Assembly: GCA_024500155.1 (NCBI GenBank)
Contig: CM044879.1
Location: 39,391,072-39,455,071, forward strand
Length of the DNA: 64,000 nucleotides
Direction: 5' to 3'
DNA from: Chenopodium formosanum
Taxonomy: Eukaryota; Streptophyta; Magnoliopsida; Caryophyllales; Amaranthaceae
This document shows, piece after piece, positions 1 to 13,000 of the stretch (the stretch's first letter is position 1; each line of letters opens with the position of its first letter). The position numbers and the translations under genes were made by a program. The notes beneath the pieces were generated by a model that worked only from the letters and a program-made list of their open reading frames with translations, was not told the DNA's origin and did no database searches.

Positions 1-48
1 GAGGAAAAAGACGCTTGATAAAGAGAAATATTGGTTAGTCAATCAAAC

Positions 49-3000
49 CTGCAAGAAGCCCCTGAAAGGTGCTAATCCAGTTCCAGGACCAATCATTATA
101 ATTGGAACAGATGCATCTGCTGGGAGTCTGAAATTGGACTGCCTCACAAAAATAGGTGCCCAACTAGAATTATGGGTCTCCTCTTGGGACAAGGAATTCT
201 GAAAAGACAAATACACTATTAGAAAGAGGGGCTTACACTTGGATACAAAACAAAATATTTCATTCAGCTTTTTCCTGTAAATAGAATGTTTCCTGGTAGG
301 CAATAAAGAAAAAGATGGATGGATCATTTAGCTATTGCTTTTGAATTATATACTCAAGTTTACTTTTCCAAAGTTGATTACATTCTCATCATCTTTGCCG
401 TTGAATTACGAGGTTAACTATAAGTCCAAACAACAAGCAAACCCTCAACTGGTCGCTCATTAGCTAGTTTGGCCATGCAATACTGCCGCCCTCCCACTTC
501 TCCAAATCAAAAGAAGGCTCAAGAATCAATATTATAACGACTGCACTGACAAGAAATTTAATGCTTCGTAATAGAATAAATGTTCTAATATAACAAACCT
601 TCATCCAAGTTGAGCACACTCCTTTATGAATCCTTCCAGTTGGCATTTTATCAAGAACTAATGCACATGTAACATGAATCCTTGATGGGGCCACTCTGCA
701 CACACAAGACAGCCAAATGTGTAATGGTTAGTATACCACACCAAACTTGTAAGTAGTAATAATCAATAACCAAACAAGACTGCTTCTAAATGAGCTAGGA
801 ACAAACATATCCATGCAATTCACAGCATCCCATTTCAGTTGCAATAAGAGAACAAACAAGAAGCAACTATCGATGAGAAATCCTCCTCCTTTATCACTAT
901 AGTTGTTGCCAGCCTTCATTTACTATGAAGGATAGCAATACACAGAGGGACAACAGAGCTCGGACAACAACTATCGAACCTTAGTAGAAGCAATCAAAAT
1001 GGGAAGACAGAGAGGGAGATGGCCAACTAGAAGGTAGAAGTGCTCAATATTTGCAGTCTTTCAAACTATACTATACCAAAATTTAGCTTAAATAAGCTAG
1101 TTAAATAATGATGGATATAATCACTTTATATGTCAATAGTATGTGCACCAAGGAAGATGGAAAATGTAAATGTCAATAGCATGTTCGCCAAGAAATAGGG
1201 AGAAAAAATTACCGTGGGGAGGATGAGATTGAGTAGAATCTTGGCTGCAAACGTGGTGCCACTGCAGCAAAGAAAACTCCAAGTGACGGTTTTGCTGAAG
1301 GGAACTCAGCCATTACCTCAAGGAGACTCCTCTGACTCGCAACTACCCACTGGGCAAATTCATCCTGCAGAACATAGCTCAAGCTATTTAAAAGACAAGT
1401 TGAAAAGGCTATAGGCATAATATTTATTAACAAAACATAAAAAGCCTTTTTCACCTTTCCAGCAGGAGATGCAAGATATCTCAGTCGTTCGGCTTCATTG
1501 GCATCAGAAGCATGAGCTGCTAACGCTAGCAAAGTAGACTGAAAAAAAAAAGTATCAGAATGACAAACCATTCACAGCATACAAAAGATTAAGGTCAGGC
1601 AAGCTGATAGGATATAACAAACCTTTTTAGGGGAGCTTAAAAGATCTGCATATCTAGTGAGAGCCGCTCTTACAGTACAAGGCGGGAAAGGTGGTGGTAG
1701 TGAGGATCCAGCAACAGGAGTGCCATCTTCATTATCGGTATGGATAGAGAAGAAAGTATCAGGTTTCACATCTAGTAACCTTTCAGCCTCCTCCACAGTC
1801 TCAACAAGATTTTCACAGTAGACACCAACATGATCCCCTGTCTCGTATCTGGAAAGAAAATAAACACAAATTTAAATCAGAGAAGAAGGTTGGGAGGAGA
1901 ACTAGTTTGCCAAGATTTCTCAAACAGTCAAATAAGAGCACATGTACTAATGGAACTAAGAAGGCAGGAAAAAAGCATAATTGATATATGAGCCATGGAT
2001 CTAGGATGTAAAACTTACTTCAGTCCTGTGCCAGCAATGTCAAATTCCAAATGGGTGCAAGAACGATCTGAAGCGGGAGTGTGTAGCTCTCTTCTCACAG
2101 CAACATTTGATCTTCACCAATATAGTAGCCAAGTTAGATTGAAGAACGAGATACAAAATTCTAAGGTCTTCATCCATTAAATCAATCTCCATACTATACC
2201 TGCAGGGATGTTGAGCATCAAAGACAGCGTGACCATTAGCATTAGCCCAGCTCTTGTCTTGCTGAGCTGCATTAGAAGCCTCATGATAAACTACACGGTA
2301 TTCTGGTATGGTAGCAGTATAAGGAGTAGAAACAGCTACATCATCCTCATCCCGAAGCAACCGGTCTAATTCTGGCCAGACTAATTCCTTCCTGAAATTG
2401 ACAGACTTCAGTATATTTTCACCAAATTACAAGTTCATTATTACCGAAGAAGTAAAGTTCCAGACAATACCAAGCTGAAAAATCATCTTCAATGCACTGG
2501 TCATCATCACCAAGACCAACTGGAACAAGGCGATTTCCACCTGCAATTGACATAAAAGGTCATCTCTTGCAAGCATAATACCTTAATGAATGTTACTCAA
2601 CAGACTGCACTACCCATCCCCTCACCCACCTCTTCCTAAAAAATCCTAAAAAAAGGTCAAACCAGTACTTTTATTAACTTTCAAAGTTTTAGTACAACTC
2701 ATCAATTACCGCACTCATTGTGGCTCTATCTATGATACTTGCAAGTTGTAACTCCCATTCCAAAAAAACACCCACACATTCAGTTCAACATGTACATCAA
2801 AAATAAAGAATTTTGCCAAACAATCCTCACATCATATAACAAAGTCTCCACCAAGAAGTAAGCCTCACATGATCATGCATTAACTTTATTGATTCATCCT
2901 GTCTGAATAGAAGTGGCCCATCATTCCCATCTAAAAGGTTCTAATGTTTGATCATCAATAGTTTCAAAGAGATATCTATCCAAAACAAAATTACTTTCTT

Positions 3001-5421
3001 AATTCCTCTAGAAAGTACCTTCAAGAAGCATAACTTGTATAGTTCACCTACTACATTACATTGATTATGAACAAAAATACCATAAAAATGAAAATGAAGC
3101 AAGTCAATTGCCTAACAGCAAAAAATTGGAGCAACTAAAAGAAATTCTCTCGAACAGTCTAACAAGTTCCCAACAAGAAAGTACTTTCATAATTTTAAGT
3201 CTAACAAGGAACAATTAAACAATTAAGAAGTCATTAGAAATTACATGCAAATTGTCACTGACAGCTCAACAATCAGATTGATGCAGATATTATACTAGTA
3301 GAACAACTAAAATAAGTAAAAGCTACCTTGCTCAGCGAGAAGCTCATCAATCTCTTTACCAACCTGTTGATCATTGAAATAATAATACCATTAACACCAA
3401 CAACAAAAAAGGACTTCCAAATAAAATTCACTTTGTCCAAAAAAAATAATGACATGCTATTTTTAGAAAGTCCAAAAAAGTGTCTTTATCCTATTATAGT
3501 AATGGTTAAAAATATAAATCCCAGTATGGCACTATTCAAATCAAGTGATGGTTAGAGGTTGATATGGCTCAGCTATGGTGAAGGGTCTTTCTATTAGGCC
3601 ATGTCATAGTATTAGCTGAGGGGTTTGGACGATTAATCTTGGACGTAAATTTACTGAAGAAGCGATCCAAGGGGGGAAGGATAAGATTTTAGGTAAAAGA
3701 AGTGTATACCTTGTTGAAATGCTCATACTGTCTATTTCCAAGCCCAAACACCCCGTACTGGAGGTTTTGAAGCCACTCACCCCTGTCTTTGCCCTATAAC
3801 ACAGAAAAAAGAGCACCCACTTTCAATAAACAAGTAATATAGAATTTCTACGCATTTTTAGGATCCAAGAATCTTTCAATGACAACAACATAACTTATAA
3901 AAACAAGTGATTTTCCTATAATTGATTTGCTGACGATATATTAATCAATTTTTTTATGCACCATAATAATTATTATTCAAAAAAAATTTCTTTCATCATG
4001 CAATCAGCTCACAGCATTAAATAAATAAGGTCAATATTCAAAGTCGTACAAGTTAAGTAACATGAAAATTAAATCAAAAGCGAAATTTTCATAACATAAT
4101 AACATGCCCCGCATAACATACTAACATACTCCATCATCATTTTAAAAATGTATAAAAAGCTACAAAGGACAATGAAATAGACATAATTGATCATCAAAAA
4201 AAAGAAAAGACATAATTCAACTCACGTATTAATAACCAAACCCGAGGCTTTACCAACTAAGATAATTGGAATCCATACACGCACCACAATCTTAAATGGA
4301 CAATGACATAAACAGAATTCGACTAAAATGTAATTGTAATTTTATACCTCTAAGAACCACTTATAGAACCTTGCTGCATTGTCTGTCGGCTCGCCATCTC
4401 CGTACCTGAATCAAGCATTTCATTCATCACTTACTTCACATACAATCATCAATTGAATAAATGGAAATCAAGGAAAAGAAGAAGAAGATACATACGTTGC
4501 CAAAAAGAAGAAAGCTAAAGATTCCTTCTTTAATTTTCTTTCATATTCTTCATCATCAGCAGCATAATCATCCTATTCATTATTCAAAGATTCAGAACAT
4601 ATTCCAAAATCCCAAATTATAACACTTTCCCTCTATTGCATAGTATTCAAAATTGAAAATATAAAATGCAAATATTACAAAAAATTAAAATACAACAAAT
4701 TGAGAAAAGGGGAAAAAGGTCAAACTTACCAAATCAACAATTTTAAAAGTTGCTTTCTCATATCTTGCTTTGGCTTCTTCTACTAACGCCTACCAACCAC
4801 AAAAAAGTAAAAACGCATCAAAATTATTAACCAATCAAACAAAAATAAAATGATACAAAATAAAATAAAATAAGATTCACATATCTCTAAAAAAATCATA
4901 TACAGTATGAGTACATTAAAATAAACCCAAATTTTCAGGTACCAATAGAAAAAACACGGTTTAATTTTAATATACGAGTATAAGCAATAAATATACTTTT
5001 GAAAATAGGATTTGTGATCAATTACGCGTCGATCAGTGTAATTAAATTATCGAGCAGGGTTTAAAATAAAAACCTTGGCGAATCCCTCAGCTGTTCCAGT
5101 TTGAGTACCAAAGAAGACGGTAACCTTCTTCTTGCCATCGTCAACATCAACATCATCTTCCTCCTTAAGAATCAACGGCTTAGGAAGTTCCGAAACAACT
5201 CTGGAAGATTTACCACCGTTGGATTTCTTCCAAATGAGCAAGAAAGCAACACCAATGAGTACAGCAATGGAGGTTGTAACAAACATAACAACTTCACGAT
5301 TTTCAACGATGATCGCAGCAGCAGAAGAGTCTTCAAACGACGCGTTTAGCTGCTCGAAATTACCCTTAAAAATAGCACTCATTAGATCTAAAGGTGAGAC
5401 CTTGATTGGGTTGGAATCCAT
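49..5421 (-). CDS. CPR: NADPH-cytochrome P450 reductase, class II, 3' end missing
   Basis: Passes electrons from NADPH through FAD and FMN to microsomal P450s; anchored in the ER membrane. Exons read 3' to 5' on the plus strand: 5074-5421, 4730-4789, 4496-4572, 4348-4405, 3710-3793, 3327-3363, 2471-2540, 2200-2391, 2019-2111, 1623-1848, 1455-1538, 1213-1364, 599-695, 49-198. All joins are GT-AG and keep one frame, giving 576 residues. Residues about 44-66 are the membrane anchor. FMN-site motifs are FFGTQTGTAEGFAK (about 103-116) and ATYGDGEPTDNAARFY (161-176). The FAD motif RFYSISSSP lies near 485-493 and the NADPH motif GPGTGLAPFRGF near 563-574. The last 120-130 residues of the usual 690-715 fall beyond position 1; bases 1-48 are intron. 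The ATG at 5421 starts a long, acidic N-terminus of the ATR2 class. No lesions were seen. Confidence 0.96.
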
Positions 5422-5559
5422 TTGATTGAGAAATAAGAAAAACCCCAGATCAAATTTGGTTGATTTTTTGATGAAAAAATTGGGATTTTGAAGAAATTGG
5501 AAGATTTGATTAAAACCCCAGAAATTAAAAATGGTGGGAAGAAAGAATTAATTATAAGA

Positions 5560-5700
5560 AGAAAGTAAAATGGAGTCTCTCGCAAAAATGAGATTGTTTT
5601 CTCTCTCCTCCGGTTTTGTGGTTGGAAGTGAGGTGGGGGTAGGAGAGACTCCTGAGGAAGAAGAGAGAGTTAGAGAAAGGGAGATGGAAGTTGGGAAGGG
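5560..5700 (-). promoter_or_regulatory. pyrimidine-rich leader/proximal promoter of the P450 reductase gene
   Basis: Read on the minus strand, the stretch just upstream of the reductase ATG is strongly CT-rich, with several CTCTCT and TTCTCTCTC runs. Such Y-patches and CT-rich leaders are common at plant transcription starts. No convincing TATA box was picked out. The exact start site is inference. Confidence 0.35.
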
Positions 5701-5800
5701 GTATTAATAATGTTAGTTTTGTTGGTTTTTTTTTTTTAATTTTAATATTATAATAATTGATCGTGGTCAGTCTTGTATATAACGAGTGTATTGTATACAT

Positions 5801-8700
5801 GTTAGGTTTTCTGCATGATTTATTTTAATTAATAAAGTGATATTTCGTATCTACAATGAAATAAAATTTAGTAATTGAAATCAAAGTTTTTGAGATTTTA
5901 AGTGACTAAACTCGTTATTACAAATTGGTACTTGAGATCAATTTATTTTTGTAATTTGAAGCGACTAATCTTACTAAGGATTATATATTATACATCAATA
6001 CACAAAAAAAGTCTAAGTCAATCTCCTTAAATGATTGGCATGAAAAATTAGAAATTGTGTGGTGATTTCATATTATATATGAACAAAATGTCACATTTTC
6101 TAACTTTTTTTTAATCATATTATTGTTATAATATATGATTATCAGTACATAACTCTATACAGTATGATCATAGCTGTTAATTAATAAATATTCAATTATA
6201 AATTCATAGTTGTTGATTAGTAAAGATTATACGATTTAATAAAATTTTAGATGAAAAAAGAGATTACTTAGAGCGATCTCCGCATACATCTGTAGTATAC
6301 GAGTTTTTTTTTTTTTTTTTTTTAAATAAAAAAGTGATGGCATGGGTTAATTTGTGGGGTAGATTGATTTGTGATGTAAAGAAGGTGAAGAGGAAGGAGG
6401 TGGAAAGAGAAAAGAAATAGGGCGCCAACGCTCACCAACCCCCCACCACAAACAAACACCCTTTACAAGTCTTAAGAGAAATAACCAGTCAACTTACCTA
6501 ACACCATTTTTACTAACTATGGTTAAGAGAGGTTATAATGGTCATCTTTCTCCACGTGGCCAATTGGGTTGATGGTTCAATATTGAATTTTTTGGGTTGC
6601 TTATTTCATTTTCATGTCATCATTTTTTGGAGTTGTTGGATAATGCAATTATAGTGGTTAAAATTAAATTTCATATTATTGAGAAAATATAATTATGAGG
6701 GGGAAACATTAGGTTAGTTGAAATAGTGTACAAAATTTGGTGCATTTTGTTTAACAGCAACTTAGAATTTATACTTCACGGCTACTAACATAATGGGCAT
6801 ACTATAAATATAAAAGTTGTATTCATATTATTAATTAATTAAGAGAGAGTTAGTCCAAGCATTCTTTAATTTGGCAAATAAAAACAAGTGGGAACAAGGA
6901 TGTGGGTGGCCACTACTTTAGTACATAAGTCCATAGTTGTACAAATAATGGTACTGCATGAAGCCATGAAAAAACATAAGATCTATCACATACAGACTTT
7001 TCAAGTACTAAATAAAAGGTATAGGGTATATTTTATTCGCCTCAATTTTATATCTAAAATCTAATATTTGTTGTGAATTTTACTTGCTTACTTTTTTGTA
7101 AACGTATTTTCATGAACTTATTTTACTATATTTATTAGTATCACATTTTTACTAATTTTTCTTAACGAAATTTATTTAAAATAGCTTAAATAAGTGTAAA
7201 TAAGGTGAAAAGACCCCAATTATCAACTATGATTGCAAAAGATATAGATTGGTAGCATGCAGGGTCAAAAGAGATTTTTGTTGGAAATAATTGGAGATGT
7301 GGTTGACATGCATGATTATTCCATGAACAAGCATAAAGCAAAAGAGATATGGGGGTACCAGGGGAGCTCCAAATTGGTGTGATAAGTGGTTGCTTTGATG
7401 ATTATCAATAATGGAGTTAGTAATGAAAGAGCCAAAGTAGATAGGGTGGCGAAGAGGTTGGTGCCTCAAATTGATGGTTCATGCAAATCAAATCTTTGAT
7501 TGAGAGGAAATTAGTTCTTATGTTTGTTGGTACGCATTTGTTCAAAATGTACAAGATCGTGAATTTTTCCCTAACAAATTTTGATTAAGTGGACCGTCTT
7601 ATAGAGAGCTTATACTCTATATATTTCTTCTTTGCGAGCCTTTTCATCATAACTTTCACAATTCTACTAGGATCTAGTTTAAGATAACAATACACGGACC
7701 TAGCTTAGCCATGCTTGTGTTTACTAGGCATGCATGCATATTCCCAAGCATCAAGGATATAATGTGGTGGCTGTGTTGAGGTGTAGGTTTGGTGGTGGAC
7801 TAGAGTTATGACAAGTTTCGGTAAGGATTGTAGCTTATTGAGAGGCCGTGGCTTGATGATTGTGATGATGATACGCTCTTGATAGTGGTCAAAATGTTTG
7901 AATGAGAGCACTCATATCTGAATTTGCTTTGTCATAGAAATCTTACAATCATTAAAGATTGAAGGTACATCCGTACATATATATTAATAAGATTCAATTG
8001 ATCAATTTTATTTATTCATCCAAATATATATTAATATAAAGTTCAAAATTGTAATATTTACATATGTATGAAATTGAAAGATCTGATCCGCTGCAAATTG
8101 CAATCAATACTTGCTCTTATGCCTCTAACCTCATATACGAGTCTTTAAATTGGTTAGAGACTTGGATACCGTATGGTTTATTTGGTTGGAAGGGGGGTAG
8201 GGGGCACTAGAAATGTGGTCAATGATGTGAACAATGATGAAGAGGGTCGTGCTCTTATTTACTCTGCTATAATGACATTAGTCGCTTATCTCGTTAATTT
8301 GATTTTTTCATGTCTTCATGTTAAAAGGGGAGGGAACATTGTATCTCATCTAATAACATGTAGGATTTATGAAGGTATTGATGAATTAATTTTCTCAAAA
8401 TCTTACTACTTTGGTGGAATTTGACCTCTCATCTTTGTTTTACAAAAAACCTCATATACGAATCTAGTTCACGATCTCGATATGGAAAATATGCTGATAG
8501 TATTCGTAAGCCAACTAATACTCCGTATTATACAATACCTCCATATAAATTTATTTATTTATAAAAATCTCCATATCTACCTAGGTATTGTATGATCGAC
8601 TGATCGTATCTACTTTGCCCAAAAAAGATTCGTAAACATCATCATAGTAAAATCCAAACTTCGAAATTTATTCAAAAAGAAAAAAAAAAAAAAAGGGTCA
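5801..8700. other. intergenic, AT-rich, no gene recognised
   Basis: This stretch lies between the reductase promoter and a GC-richer segment at 8701. It holds a poly-T tract near 6305-6323 and a purine-rich stretch near 6370-6420. The open frames (for example 7227-7469 minus and 8173-8424 plus) have no family resemblance and biased composition. One TACTCCGTA motif sits at 8519-8527. I see no RNA gene or transposon ends. Confidence 0.6.
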
Positions 8701-9660
8701 AATCTTTGAATAAATTGAATCAAGTCCTCGATAGTAGATATGTGCACGCGGGTCTCGTGCGCGTTTTGACTCTTTTTACAAGGCCATCCTTAGACCACTC
8801 CTCCGCCAACCAATCGTCGCCTTTTCCGGCAACCATTTCCGCCGTCAACACTATTATCCGGCGAATCTTCGGTCACCGGAAGGTTAGCAGTTGTAGCTCA
8901 TTCGCTGTTACTTCTCTACTCTTTTGAAAGTTCTTCGTTTTCCGTTATTTTGGAGGATAAAGGAACAATTTGAGTATATTTTGTTGTAATTGAATCAAAA
9001 TTAGAGTTTTGAAAACCTAGGTTTGAGTTTGTTGTTGCTGTTGTTGTTGATTGTGATGTTGTCAATGTTAATGTTCATTACGACTTTTATTAATGAACTC
9101 GAAGGTTGAATGGTTAAATTGACAATAATCTTGAATGTATGCCTACATATGCTGTGTTGATTTGTTAGGTATTGTAAAGCCTATTAGCTCAACTGGTAGA
9201 GCACTATGCGCGCTTTGCATAGAGGGATGTAGGTTCGAATCCTATGTAGGCTGTCAATGGTTCGATGATTACATTCACAATTATTATCATTGTAATGGGT
9301 GGTGATATACTTGCACATGAAGGACGCTTTTTTCAAGATATTGAGCTAATTAGGTAACTGCAAATCTATCTAAATAACGTAAATGGATCAAGGGAAAGTA
9401 TTTTATTTCCTGCTGGATAATGTTTATGATTGAAATGTAGAAAAAAGGTGTTGAAATATTATTGTCCTTTTGCTGGTGTATTCCTACTGCTGTGTTTCTG
9501 CTACCCTGCTACATTGCTATGTGCTGCACTAGATTCATCTTCTATGTTGCGCTCTGCTGTTTTTATCGTCTTCATTTCCCTCCGTATCTGTTCTTGGAAT
9601 AGAGTTTTAGAATTAAATGATGATTTGATGCATCAAACACTATTAAGTAATGAGAGTTGA
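8701..9660 (+). other. possible non-coding or short-peptide transcript containing a tRNA-like element
   Basis: From about 8740 to 8890 the base composition turns C-rich and looks like a plant 5' leader. A possible splice donor (AAG|GTTAGC) lies near 8881-8883, and a possible acceptor (TTGTTAG) lies just before the tRNA-like element at 9178. The open frames here have no ATG in good context (the 8706 frame starts at TTG) and match no family I know. Treat this as a hint of a transcribed unit, not as a gene call. Confidence 0.2.
9178..9252 (+). tRNA. tRNA-like element or pseudo-tRNA, nearest to Ala-UGC
   Basis: A cloverleaf can be drawn. The acceptor stem is AGCCTAT with GTAGGCT (7 bp, one G-T pair). 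The D arm is GCTC-AACTGGTA-GAGC, and the T arm is GTAGG-TTCGAAT-CCTAT. The A box (TAGCTCAACTGG) and B box (GGTTCGAATCC) of polymerase III promoters are intact. The anticodon arm is abnormal. CTATGC pairs with GCATAG around a GCGCTTT loop, two bases more than normal and without T33. Alternatively a TTTGCAT loop (anticodon TGC, alanine) fits the usual tRNA-Ala pattern but has no paired stem. It could be a decayed tRNA-Ala, a SINE head or a specialised tRNA-like RNA. CCA is not encoded, as expected in the nucleus. Confidence 0.55.
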
Positions 9661-10001
9661 GATTTCAATTCAATCAAATTAGATTCATTTCTTTTGGGCA
9701 CAACTAAATATAGTTTAATATGATAGCAGAACAAATCTGATATTACATGTTAAGCTCACTCTCCACCAGCTAAGCTTCTGGAAGAAGCAAAGTTCACCAG
9801 CAATGTTGATCGGAAACAGAATATCAATGACCAAAATGCGATTGCAATCAAACCTTTTCAATTGAGATGTATGTACACTTTGTCACTGTTTACATACTCA
9901 TACTTTACTGGAAGCAGTAAGATTGGTGATACCAAAGTGTACACGACTGTGATAATTAATGGATCCCTAATTTCCAAATAATGGGAACTTACTTATCTCT
10001 T
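9661..10001. other. 3' flank of the receptor kinase gene, nothing recognised
   Basis: This is AT-rich sequence downstream of the receptor-kinase stop codon. It probably holds the 3' UTR of the minus-strand gene. No distinct element was seen. Confidence 0.5.
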
Positions 10002-13000
10002 TTACACTATTTCATGTAATAGCTGCACCACTTGATGCATCTCAGGCCTTGTAGCAGGTCTATCATTGGTGCACATATGAGCTATACTGATGATCTTCAA
10101 CATCTGATGCCTCCACATTGATGGAACATACGAATCAAGCAGCTCATCTTCTATCTGATTGGCCAACATCAAACGAACCCAACCTACCAAATTACCACCC
10201 TCACTATCAGCCTGTCCAGTTGGTGCCCTGCCAGTCACCAGCTCCAGCATCACCACTCCGAAGCTGTATATGTCTCCTTTTGTTGTTGCCACCATTGACT
10301 GCCCATACTCGGGAGGAATATAACCTAATGTGCCAGAGAGAAGGGTGCTGTAATGGCTCTCATAATCACTTATTATTCTGGCGAGTCCAAAGTCTGAGAC
10401 TTTAGGCTCAAAGTTATGGTCCAGTAGTATGTTGCTGGACTTAATGTCCCTGTGAATGATGTGAGGCACAAACCCATGATGCAGAAAGGCAATGCCCTGG
10501 GCAGCCCCCACACATATCTTGAAGCGGGTGGGCCAATCTAGGCCTTCCACCCCAGGATCTCGGTTCCACAACCACTCATCAAGACTCCCGTTCTCCATGT
10601 ATTCATACACTAAAAACCTTTCCTCAGCAAAGACACAGTACCCAACTAATGGAACCAAGTTTCTGTGTTGAACCTTTCCAATAGTCTCCAACTCAGCTAG
10701 AAACTGTCGATCATCTTGAAAGTGTCCTTTATCAAGCCGCTTGACAGCCATGGTTTGCCGGCGTCCCCCCTCCAGAAGGGATGCCTTATACACTGTACCG
10801 ACTCCACCAGCACCAATTATATGTCTTGCTGAAGTTTTCAGTGGCCGATAATATTTCTCCATGATCAAAGCGGATGAGAGAAAGCCCAAATGTACCAAGA
10901 TTAATGCTTAACGGCTCACTGATGCCTCGCTCAACCGTCGCTACAAGTCCAACCCTTCCACTGTCACGAAGTGACGCATTTCGCTTCAATATCCATTGTT
11001 TACCCAGATAGATGACTAGAACAAGAAGGACAAAGACTATAACCACAATCATGGCATTCCAAACATGGGTCTTATTTGGTCGATGGGCAGGAATTAAGCA
11101 TGGTTCAGTATGCTCAGTGCAAGACTTGGGCACAAATCCCAGGAATTTGTTGGCAGAGAGATTGATGATGGAGAGACCTTCAATGCCACAGATGGTGCAT
11201 GGAACGTAGTTTTCAAAATTGTTACTAGAAAGATCTAGATATGTCAAAGAAGCAAGGTTTGATATCGAGGATGGAAGGTTTCCTGTCAAAGCATTGCTGT
11301 GCAGGTCAAGAAAGGAGAGGGCAGTTAGGTTTGAAAGCGAGTCACAAAGGGGGCCTGTAAATTGGTTATTGCTAGCATTTAGATGAACAAGCGAACTGGG
11401 GGATGCAAAGTGACAAGGGATGGTCCCCGAAAGAGAATTTGCACTGATATCCAGGTAGAACAGTCTTTCAATACCGAGCACGGATGGTGGCAATGAACCA
11501 CTGAGAAAATTCCATGATAAATCCAGCTCAGCTAAACGAGGCATTAATGAGGCCATGTTATCAGGAATAGCACCAGAAAGCATATTGTGGGAAAGAATAA
11601 GGCCCTGAAGATTCTTCAACGTGATATTTTCGGGTATGGCTGGACCAGCTAAATGATTGGAAGACAAATTCAGCGTGGTCATGTAGGAAAGACTAAATAA
11701 CTCAAAAGGAATGATGCCGTTTAGCTCATTGTTTTGTAATAACAGTTCCCTGATTATAAAGCAGTGACCAATTGACGCAGGAATTGGACCCGTGAACTTG
11801 TTGTGGGAGAGATCAAGCATACCATAATGCTGAGTGTACTCGGAATCTGGGAAGGGCATCTCTTGGAATCCAGAGCATATCTCTTCAGGTATGCGACCGG
11901 ATAAGTTATTCCAGGATAATACCAAATTATCCATCAATTCCAATCTTGAAATGGACTTAGGTATATGACCAATGAGGTTGTTTGAACCAAGATCCAAGGA
12001 TACGAGGCCTGTACAGTTGAAAAGTTCCTTAGGGATCTCTCCTGTCAACTGGTTACCGCGCAGAGAAAGGTTGGTGAGGTTCCTCAATTCACCAATGGAA
12101 GCTGGGATGGTCCCTTTCAAAAAATTATCACCTAATTCCAGTCTCCGCAATGTCTGAACCTTAGCTAGAGCCGGAGAAATATTTCCAGAAAGAAAGTTAT
12201 TATCAATAGCTATTGCCTCAAGAGATTTCGACTCCCATAGCTGATCAGGAATCTTCCCATGAAATCTGTTCTTTGACAATACTAGGGTGGTCAGAGGGAG
12301 ATTACCTAAGTAATCAGGTAACTCACCAGAAAGATTGTTTCCAAACAATATTAAATCTGTCAGGCCATTACAGTTCCTGAAGGTATTCTCAATGCTTCCA
12401 GTGAAGTTATTGTTTGGCAATGACAAATTTTGTATTGACTTCATACTGCATATTTCTGAAGATAATTCACCAGAAAGCATGTTAGAACTCATGTCGAGCA
12501 ACTTTAGATTCTGCAGATTGAGTGACGGCATAGACCCTGTGAATAGGTTCTCAGCCATCGTTATAGATTCCACGTGCTTCCAGTTCGAAATCCAACTAGG
12601 GATCATCCCTGTTAAGTGGTTGGAAATAAGCTTCAGAGTTTTAATTGATTCCATCCCTGCAAGACCATCCGGTAAAGGACCAGAGAAAGAGTTGCAGGAA
12701 AGATCTAAAACCTCAAGGCTCTTACAGTTACCGAGCTGTCCAGGGATGCTCCCACTCAATCCAGCATTTGTAGCAAGCAAGTTTTGTAAATGAGTCATAT
12801 TTCCAATGTTTGCTGGCAGTTCTCCAACAAACGAGTTTTGTCCGATATCCAAGGTAGCCAAGTTAGGTAGTTCAGTTAACTCACTGGGTATGGCACCTGT
12901 AAGCTTGCAGTTCCTGAGTCTGAGCTCATGAAGCGCCTTGAGTTTGCCAATAGAGGATGGAATTGCTCCACTGATGCTGTTGTTCACCAAGTTTATTGAA

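Noticed and set aside
7227..7911. microRNA precursor or small gene near the purine-rich segment
   Set aside because: I found no long hairpin and no known plant mature microRNA sequence by eye.
8173..8424. An 83-codon plus-strand protein gene
   Set aside because: No recognisable domain and no splice partners; composition looks intergenic.
8706..8927. A 73-residue protein in the C-rich segment
   Set aside because: The frame begins at TTG, not ATG, and matches nothing known; kept only as part of a possible transcript.
9430..9660. A 76-residue hydrophobic protein
   Set aside because: No family match; the length is expected by chance in this composition.
10786..10900. An intron explaining the receptor-kinase frame change
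   Set aside because: No GT-AG pair fits between the two frames, and the homologous region is continuous coding sequence in this family.
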